From Clostridia bacterium (GTDB lineage Bacteria; Bacillota; Clostridia; Oscillospirales; CAG-272): 12,164 nucleotides of DNA. The stretch covers positions 1 through 12,164 of the forward strand of contig JAFTUB010000048.1 in NCBI GenBank assembly GCA_017466495.1. Reading direction: 5' to 3'. Below the pieces are notes generated by a model. It ran no database searches. It was not told the origin of the DNA and saw nothing but the letters and a program-made list of their open reading frames with translations. The translations under genes and the position numbers were made by a program. Positions within the stretch are counted from its first letter, which is position 1; each line of letters opens with the position of its first letter. Shown here one piece after another: positions 1-4,931 of the stretch.

Positions 1-3
1 AAC

Positions 4-29
4 AAAAAACACACCCGAGATCGGATGTG
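4..29 (-). terminator. Intrinsic terminator of the leader (attenuator)
   Basis: On the minus strand CACATCCGA (29-21) pairs with TCGGGTGTG (18-10), with one U-G wobble; in practice this is an 8-bp stem with a 4-nt loop. Six T residues follow (9-4). It lies just after the short leader ORF and before whatever gene continues past the left edge. Because a short ORF alone seldom needs its own terminator, an attenuator is the likely role. Confidence 0.7.
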
Positions 30-91
30 CATCAAAAAACTATATAAACCTTGCGTTCAGCATACCGCAGGCGATACATATGACATCCGAT
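20..91 (-). promoter_or_regulatory. Candidate antiterminator pairing
   Basis: In the minus-strand transcript AUCGGAUGU (91-83, inside the leader ORF) is perfectly complementary to ACAUCCGAU (28-20). The latter contains almost the whole 5' arm of the terminator. The 9-bp pairing and the terminator stem are therefore mutually exclusive. This complementarity is directly visible. That it works as an antiterminator controlled by ribosome position on the leader ORF is inference. Confidence 0.5.
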
Positions 92-110
92 AAATATAAG
101 TGTTCATCAT
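57..110 (-). CDS. Putative 17-codon leader peptide ORF
   Basis: The ORF reads MMNTYIYRMSYVSPAVC and ends in TGA. It starts at 110 behind a very strong ribosome site (AAAGGAGG, about 7-8 nt upstream) and lies about 40 nt downstream of the predicted transcription start. It ends some 27 nt before an intrinsic terminator. It is too short to be an ordinary enzyme, and a promoter, leader ORF and terminator in this order is typical of leader peptides that control transcription of a downstream gene (for example trp-type attenuators, or leaders of ribosome-targeting antibiotic resistance genes such as BmrB or ErmK). Codons 7-10 hold the segment that can pair with the terminator arm. There is no run of one amino acid, so an amino-acid-starvation sensor is not obvious; the three Tyr codons (5, 7, 11) are the only enrichment. 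I do not recognise the peptide, and the regulated gene lies outside the window. Confidence 0.55.
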   Translation of the reverse strand: MMNTYIYRMSYVSPAVC

Positions 111-155
111 AATAATCGCCTCCTTTGGCTGAATTTGTAATTTGATTACGCGAGT

Positions 156-184
156 AGTATAGCATATTCTCGGTGAATTGTCAA
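156..184 (-). promoter_or_regulatory. Near-consensus vegetative promoter of the leader transcript
   Basis: On the minus strand TTGACA (184-179) is followed after exactly 17 bp by TATACT (161-156), with a TG one base before the -10 (extended -10). Transcription should start near 149-150 and run leftward through the leader ORF toward position 1. It differs from the sigma-A consensus by one base, so the basal rate should be high. That fits control by attenuation downstream. Confidence 0.8.
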
Positions 185-203
185 TTAGGCTTGGGAAAGT
201 TTT

Positions 204-218
204 CGTCAACCGTTGGTT
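204..218 (-). promoter_or_regulatory. Upstream box (copy A) of the leader promoter
   Basis: Read on the minus strand this is AACCAACGGTTGACG. A 14/15 match (AACCAACGGTAGACG) occurs at 6848-6862. In both places exactly 19 bp separate the box from the TTGACA of a strong minus-strand promoter. The match and spacing are read directly from the sequence. A role as an activator or other regulator site is inference. The core CAAC-G-GTTG is a small palindrome in this copy. Confidence 0.45.
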
Positions 219-276
219 AAAATTACAGCTCTTATATTGATAATTTGAGTTCGGATTTATCATCACACACCACACC

Positions 277-313
277 AAACCGGCAGGATTCACTCCTGCC
301 GGTTTTTCTTTTT
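277..313 (+). terminator. Plus-strand intrinsic terminator without an obvious gene
   Basis: A 12-bp stem (277-288 with 294-305, loop TTCAC) is followed by a T-rich tract to about 313. The T tract makes it a good terminator for plus-strand transcription only; on the minus strand the stem is followed by just a few T residues and then GGTGTGG. No plus-strand gene was found in positions 1-276, so it may end an unseen small RNA, block antisense reading into tetR, or act weakly in the other direction for tetR. Confidence 0.6.
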
Positions 314-320
314 CCATGCC

Positions 321-354
321 GAGAGCAGGGGCCGCGGTTGCGGCCCCTGCTCTC
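321..354. repeat. Perfect 15-bp inverted repeat downstream of tetR
   Basis: The arms 321-335 and 340-354 are perfectly complementary around a GGTT loop. The stem starts 15 bp beyond the tetR stop codon. It is G+C-rich and very stable but lacks a T tract on the tetR side, so it may protect the tetR mRNA 3' end or act as a non-canonical terminator together with the neighbouring hairpin at 277-305. Confidence 0.6.
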
Positions 355-369
355 AATTTGTTTGTCATC

Positions 370-939
370 TTATCCCCGGAGGATGGGCTCAGTGACGGCC
401 ATGAAGTATGCATTCACCGTTTCGGGATCTTCCCGTCTGCCGTGGGAGAGCCACCAATTCACCGTTTCCGCGAAGGCGGCGGAAATGTGATTGACCAGAT
501 AATCGGCGGGAAGATGGGGATTCGGAGACTGTCCGCCGCCCACATACTGTGCCGTCACCAGGTGCTTGAGATTTTCCTTGAAATACCGCAGGAAGATCTC
601 ATTGTTGGGGGAGGAAAGCAGAGCGAGAATATTGCGGTCATTCTCCTGCAGATGTCGGAGCAGGTGGAGAAACACCCCGTCAGTGCTATCGCAGTTCGCG
701 TAGTGATCATGGGCATGGGGGAATCCCATGGCTGTGTCGAGAATATGCCCGAACAGCTCCTCGCACAGGGCCTTGAGCAGATAATCCTTAGTTTCAAAAT
801 GGGCATAAAAGGTCGTCCTGCCCACATCCGCCTCGTCCAAAATATCCTGCACCGCGATCTGATGGTAGCTCTTCTTGGCCAGCAGATCGGTGAATGCGCG
901 GAAAATCGCCTCTCTGGTTTTCTTCTGCCGTCTGTCCAT
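370..939 (-). CDS. TetR/AcrR-family transcriptional regulator
   Basis: This 189-residue protein has the family's usual length. The N-terminal helix-turn-helix spans about residues 8-53, with the typical stretch VQDILDEADVGRTTFYAHF (about 30-48). The C-terminal region resembles the ligand/dimer domain common in Firmicutes TetR proteins (the LHLLRHLQENDRNILALLSS stretch, about 91-110). The start at 939 follows GGGAGGG. An in-frame ATG at 1068 is excluded because it lies upstream of the predicted transcription start near 1062. The gene is divergent from a P1B metal ATPase and probably represses it, and itself, through the palindrome at 1040-1060; this is inferred from position. Just after the DNA-binding domain is a cluster His75, His77, His79 and Cys83 (PHAHDHYANC) that could bind metal, although histidines are not rare at this place in the family. 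The effector is unknown. Confidence 0.88.
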   Translation of the reverse strand: MDRRQKKTREAIFRAFTDLLAKKSYHQIAVQDILDEADVGRTTFYAHFETKDYLLKALCEELFGHILDTAMGFPHAHDHYANCDSTDGVFLHLLRHLQENDRNILALLSSPNNEIFLRYFKENLKHLVTAQYVGGGQSPNPHLPADYLVNHISAAFAETVNWWLSHGRREDPETVNAYFMAVTEPILRG

Positions 940-1001
940 GGAACCCTCCCGAACAAATTCTCCGTTCTGTTCCGTAGCGAACAGGAGGGGCAAATTGCCT
1001 A

Positions 1002-1030
1002 TTGCCTCCCCTCGTTTTTTTCGGTATAAT
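1002..1030 (+). promoter_or_regulatory. Predicted promoter of the P1B ATPase gene
   Basis: TTGCCT (1002-1007), 17 bp, then a perfect TATAAT (1025-1030), giving a start near 1037 and a leader of about 76 nt before the ATPase ATG. The weaker -35 contrasts with the perfect consensus of the opposing tetR promoter. Confidence 0.55.
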
Positions 1031-1039
1031 GGAAGCAAA

Positions 1040-1060
1040 TACAGAACGAAGTGTTTTGTA
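1040..1060. promoter_or_regulatory. Candidate TetR operator (imperfect palindrome)
   Basis: The 21-bp element has the form TACA-n-AAC-n5-GTT-n-TGTA. Its centre (1050) lies at the midpoint between the two -10 boxes (1025-1030 plus, 1069-1074 minus), so a bound dimer would cover or flank both transcription starts. TetR-family operators are usually palindromes of this size in the shared intergenic region. Binding by the neighbouring TetR protein is inferred. Confidence 0.5.
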
Positions 1061-1068
1061 ATAAACAT

Positions 1069-1097
1069 ATTATACGCCTTTTGCTCGATTCTGTCAA
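1069..1097 (-). promoter_or_regulatory. Perfect-consensus promoter of tetR
   Basis: On the minus strand TTGACA (1097-1092), exactly 17 bp, then TATAAT (1074-1069): a full match to the sigma-A consensus. The start would be near 1062, leaving a leader of about 120 nt that contains a hairpin (967-972 with 979-984). The -35 box lies just upstream of the ATPase ribosome site, so this promoter is embedded in the 5' leader of the opposing gene. Confidence 0.75.
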
Positions 1098-1112
1098 TGA
1101 GAGGTAAACGAA

Positions 1113-3008
1113 ATGATCAAGAAAATCGTGGATTTCCTGGCGGGTGTTCCCGCCACCATCGTGGCAGGGATCTTTCTTCTGATGGATCTGATCCCCCATG
1201 CCGCCGAAACCTTCGGGTGGACCCAGGCCGAATTGCACCTGCTCCCCTTCGAGGCTGCCTGGATCACGGTCATCATCAGCGGCATTCCCATGCTTTATCT
1301 GGCCATATACCGTCTGATCCGCAATCCCGGCATAAAAAAGATCTCCTCAGCCCTGCTGATTTCCATTGCCATGATTGCCGCCATCGCTATCGGCGACCTC
1401 TTTGCTGCAGGTGAGGTAGCATGGATCATGGCCATCGGCGCGATCCTGGAGGACAAAACCACCGAGCGCGCACAGAAGGGACTGAAGAAACTGCTCTCCC
1501 TGGCCCCGGTACAGGGCCGCCGCCTCACGGACAGCGGGGAGGAAATGATTCCCGCAGAAGAGATTCGCTGTGGGGATATCCTCCGCATTCTGCCCGGGGA
1601 GACGATTCCCGTTGACGGCGAGATCATCAGCGGCGAAACCTCGGTGGACCAGGCCGTCATGACGGGAGAATCCCTTCCTGTGGACAAGAGCGTGGGAGAC
1701 GAGGTGTACTGCGGTACCGTCAACCGCTTCGGTGCGGTGGATATCCGCGCCTCCAAAGTGGGAGAGGACAGCTCACTGCAGACTCTGATCCGCATGGTCA
1801 AGGAGGCCGAAGAAAAGAAGGCCCCCATGGCGCGGATCGCCGACACAGCGGCCAGCTGGCTGGTGCCGGTTGCTCTCCTCATCGCTGTGGCAGCGGGGCT
1901 GATCACCCGTGACATTGTGCGGGCAGTCACGGTGCTGGTGGTGTTCTGTCCCTGTGCGCTGGTACTGGCTACCCCCACCGCCATCATGGCCGCCATCGGG
2001 CAGGCTACCCGCCGTGGCGTGATCATCAAATCGGGGGAGGCCCTGGAGAAAATGGGCAAGGCTTCCGCCATCACCTTTGACAAGACCGGAACGCTGACCC
2101 ACGGTCGCCCCGAGGTCAGCGACATCATCCCCCTGGCAGAGGGACTTACCGCCGAAGAACTGCTCACTCTCACCGCCTCCGCCGAAGCCAAAAGCGAGCA
2201 TCCCCTGGGACGTGCCATCGCGGCCTGCGCCGAAACAAGAGGTATTTCCCTTCGGGAAACGGCCGATTTCCGCATGACGGCGGGCAGGGGCATCTGCGCC
2301 GCCATCGACGGGGAGATGTTCTTCTGCGGAAGCGAGAACTTCCTGGCCGAGCAGGGCATCACGCTCACCGAAGCCCAGCGCGCCGCCGCCGAGGAGCTGA
2401 CCGAGTCGGGCAAGGCCGTGGTCTTTGTGGCTCGTGAGGGAGAATGCATCGGTGTACTTGCCCTCTCGGACACCCTTCGCCCCGAAGCCCCCCACATTGC
2501 CCAACGGCTGCAGCAGATGGGCGTTGACCTGGTTCTGCTCACCGGGGACAGCGAAAACGCGGCGGCATACATGGCAAGCCGCGTGGGAATCACCCGGGTG
2601 TTCGCCCGCCTTCTCCCCGGAGAAAAGGTGGCGCGGATCAGTGAACTGCAAGGGGACGGCCGCATGGTTTGCATGGTGGGTGACGGCATTAACGATGCCC
2701 CTGCCCTCAAGGCCGCCGACATTGGCGTGGCCATGGGCGGGCTTGGCAGCGACATTGCGGTGGAGGCCGCTGACATTGTGCTCATGCAGGACGATATCAC
2801 CCGCTTGCCCTATCTGAAGCGGCTGGCCAACGCCACCGTTGCCACCATCAAATTCAGCATCGCCCTGTCCATGCTCATCAACATTCTGGCAGTGATTCTG
2901 TCGGTACTGGGGGTACTGAATCCCACCACCGGTGCGCTGGTGCACAACGCCGGTTCTTGCTTTGTGGTACTTCTTGCGACACTGCTCTATGACCGGAAGT
3001 TTGAATAA
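1113..3008 (+). CDS. P1B-type heavy-metal-translocating ATPase, no metal-binding domain
   Basis: This 631-residue inner-membrane pump couples ATP hydrolysis to metal export. It has about eight membrane segments (roughly 10-30, 47-68, 78-112 as two, 249-290 as two, 574-625 as two). Visible motifs are TGES in the actuator domain (184-187), the ion-site CPC (279-281), the phosphorylated Asp323 in DKTGTLT, the P1B HP dipeptide (363-364) and GDGIND (523-528). There is no HMA domain at either end. The last membrane segment carries His611-Asn612 followed by AGS, instead of the Asp of ZntA-type Zn/Cd pumps or the M-x2-SS of CopA-type Cu pumps, so the metal cannot be assigned from sequence. A ribosome site (GAGAGG) lies about 8 nt before the ATG. 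It is divergent from the TetR gene, which probably controls it. Its transcription ends at the palindrome at 3027-3068. Confidence 0.9.
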   Translation: MIKKIVDFLAGVPATIVAGIFLLMDLIPHAAETFGWTQAELHLLPFEAAWITVIISGIPMLYLAIYRLIRNPGIKKISSALLISIAMIAAIAIGDLFAAGEVAWIMAIGAILEDKTTERAQKGLKKLLSLAPVQGRRLTDSGEEMIPAEEIRCGDILRILPGETIPVDGEIISGETSVDQAVMTGESLPVDKSVGDEVYCGTVNRFGAVDIRASKVGEDSSLQTLIRMVKEAEEKKAPMARIADTAASWLVPVALLIAVAAGLITRDIVRAVTVLVVFCPCALVLATPTAIMAAIGQATRRGVIIKSGEALEKMGKASAITFDKTGTLTHGRPEVSDIIPLAEGLTAEELLTLTASAEAKSEHPLGRAIAACAETRGISLRETADFRMTAGRGICAAIDGEMFFCGSENFLAEQGITLTEAQRAAAEELTESGKAVVFVAREGECIGVLALSDTLRPEAPHIAQRLQQMGVDLVLLTGDSENAAAYMASRVGITRVFARLLPGEKVARISELQGDGRMVCMVGDGINDAPALKAADIGVAMGGLGSDIAVEAADIVLMQDDITRLPYLKRLANATVATIKFSIALSMLINILAVILSVLGVLNPTTGALVHNAGSCFVVLLATLLYDRKFE

Positions 3009-3026
3009 GAAGTTTTCCATCCAACG

Positions 3027-3068
3027 TAAAAGAAGAATTCCGCGCCGCGGCGCGGAATTCTTCTTTTA
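3027..3068. terminator. Bidirectional terminator, 42-bp perfect palindrome
   Basis: The sequence is fully self-complementary over 42 bp, with a G+C-rich centre (CGCGCCGCGGCGCG) and A-rich/T-rich outer arms (TAAAAGAAGAATT and its complement). It lies between converging genes and yields a hairpin followed by a T-rich stretch in both directions. Its right edge contains the TAA stop codon of the minus-strand ABC gene. Confidence 0.8.
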
Positions 3069-4931
3069 TGTCTCGGTTTCGGCGAGACGGTATTTCTCGG
3101 CCTGCACCCGGAACATCTCGGCGTATTTGCCCTCCCGGGCCAACAGCTCTTCATGACTGCCCGACTCCACCAGAGTGCCGGTATCGAACATATAGATCCG
3201 ATCGGCAATGCGGGTGGTGGACAGGCGGTGGGAGATGAAGATCACCGTCTTATCCGCCGTGTGGTCCAGGATTGAGCGGTTGAGATTGTACTCGGCCACG
3301 GGATCCAGGGCGCTGGAGGGCTCATCCATGATCATGATGGGATAATCCCGGGCAAACACCCGGGCAATGGCGATCTTCTGGGCCTCTCCCCCCGAGAGGT
3401 TGGTGCCGGTTTCTTTGAATTCCCGGGTCAGGTGGGTTTGGATCCCCTCCTCCAGGGTCTGTAGTTTTTCGGTGAAGTCGGCGGCATCCAGGGCGGCCAG
3501 CACCCGGCTCTCATCCTCTGAGGTGTATTCGCCGTTCATCACGTTTTCGGCCACCGAGGCGGCGAAAATGCGGAAATCCTGAAAAACAGTACCGATCTGC
3601 CGTCGGTAGGCCTCGGGATCATAACGGCGGATATCCACCCCGTTGTAAAGGATGGTTCCCTCGGTAGGATCATAGAGCCGCATAATCAGCTTGATGAGGG
3701 TGGTCTTGCCGGCTCCGTTGTAGCCCACGATGGCCACCTTCTCTCCCCGGGTGATCTTCAGATTGACCCCGCGGAGCACATTCTCCCCGTCCCCTTCCAC
3801 GGTTGGAGGGGTATAGTCCTCCTCATGGAAGCCGTACTTGGGATGCGCGGCGAAGCGGTAGGAGAAGCTGACGTCCCGAAGCTCCAGGGACTCGAAGGGA
3901 GGAACTTCGGTGATCTCTCCCTGAAGCGCGGGGGTGAAGGCCATGAACTCCCGATATTTTTCGATGTAGAGGGAGTGCTTGGCGTATTTGGTGAGACGGT
4001 CGATGAGGTCGGTCAAGAACCAGCGCACTCGCCACACCATGGTTACCGAAGCGGCAAAGGTGCCTGCCGCCAAAAGTCCCGATTCCATCTGCCCCAGCAT
4101 ATAGAGGATCAGGGCAAAGAAGGTCACGGTGCCCACCAAATCGTAGCTGATGCCGTAGCTGAGGAAATATCGGATGCCGTACTTGCGGTCAGCGGCCTTG
4201 ATCTTTTCGGTATTTTCGTCATACTCCCGCATCAGCAGTTCATCGGCACGGCGGATGCGAAGCTCCTTGGCGTAATCGGCCAGGTGATAGACCCGATTGA
4301 TGTAGCTCTTCTTGCGCCAGAGGGGATTGGTCTCCTTGTCATGGGCAAAGCCTACCCGGTTGGCCAGCAGATTGAAGACCACCGCTATCACATAAGAAAA
4401 AAGCAGCAGGGCGGCAATGATGGGATCCACCGTGAACAGCACGCCGAAGAGGGTGGAGGACGCCACGACGCGGTTGATCAGCTTGCCCGTGTCCTCGATG
4501 ACGGCCACGGCGCGGTTGTCCGACTCATTCATGGCCCAAACGAAATCGTTGTAGAATTCGGGATCATCGAAGCAGGCCAGATCAAGGGATCGCGCCTTGA
4601 CAAAAAGCTCCTCGTGCATCCGCAGGTGAAGCTTCTGCTTCATGAGGGGATTTTGGATGCACCAGTACCACTTGTCGAAGATATAGGCCAGCAGGTAGAA
4701 AGCCGCCATGGCAGCGATGATCCGCAGGGCATCGGCAAAAGTGCCGCCCCCGTCCACCGCATTGAGCAGATGGAACATGAACAGCGCCTGGGCGGAGTTG
4801 AGCAGACCCCAGATGACCCCCTCTGCCAACATCAGCACGAAGTACATTGGGACATAACGGGCGATCTTCCCCAGCATCATGGCGTTGTTGCACAGGATGC
4901 GGAAGAATTTTTGTTTCGGTCGCTTAGCCAT
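3066..4931 (-). CDS. ABC exporter half-transporter, second subunit of a heterodimer
   Basis: This 621-residue protein fuses an N-terminal transmembrane domain (about 25-310) to a nucleotide-binding domain (about 348-600). The ATPase motifs are complete: Walker A GYNGAGKT (403-410), Q-loop Gln451, signature LSGGE (512-516), Walker B IMIMDE with catalytic Glu537, and switch His568. The layout is that of ABCB/MdlB-type exporters. The gene overlaps the preceding ABC gene by 8 nt, with ribosome site GAGGTGAG inside the upstream gene's end, so translation is probably coupled. Both proteins end in the related motif GKYA-x-MFR-x-QAE. The substrate is unknown; drugs, peptides or lipids are all possible for this family. 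A 20-residue insertion (about 362-382) lies between the first NBD strand and the strand preceding Walker A. Confidence 0.9.
   Translation of the reverse strand: MAKRPKQKFFRILCNNAMMLGKIARYVPMYFVLMLAEGVIWGLLNSAQALFMFHLLNAVDGGGTFADALRIIAAMAAFYLLAYIFDKWYWCIQNPLMKQKLHLRMHEELFVKARSLDLACFDDPEFYNDFVWAMNESDNRAVAVIEDTGKLINRVVASSTLFGVLFTVDPIIAALLLFSYVIAVVFNLLANRVGFAHDKETNPLWRKKSYINRVYHLADYAKELRIRRADELLMREYDENTEKIKAADRKYGIRYFLSYGISYDLVGTVTFFALILYMLGQMESGLLAAGTFAASVTMVWRVRWFLTDLIDRLTKYAKHSLYIEKYREFMAFTPALQGEITEVPPFESLELRDVSFSYRFAAHPKYGFHEEDYTPPTVEGDGENVLRGVNLKITRGEKVAIVGYNGAGKTTLIKLIMRLYDPTEGTILYNGVDIRRYDPEAYRRQIGTVFQDFRIFAASVAENVMNGEYTSEDESRVLAALDAADFTEKLQTLEEGIQTHLTREFKETGTNLSGGEAQKIAIARVFARDYPIMIMDEPSSALDPVAEYNLNRSILDHTADKTVIFISHRLSTTRIADRIYMFDTGTLVESGSHEELLAREGKYAEMFRVQAEKYRLAETET

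Noticed and set aside
940..1068. A longer tetR start at ATG 1068.
   Set aside because: It lies at the -10 box of the perfect-consensus tetR promoter, upstream of the predicted transcript start. The start at 939 has a ribosome site and gives the normal family N-terminus.
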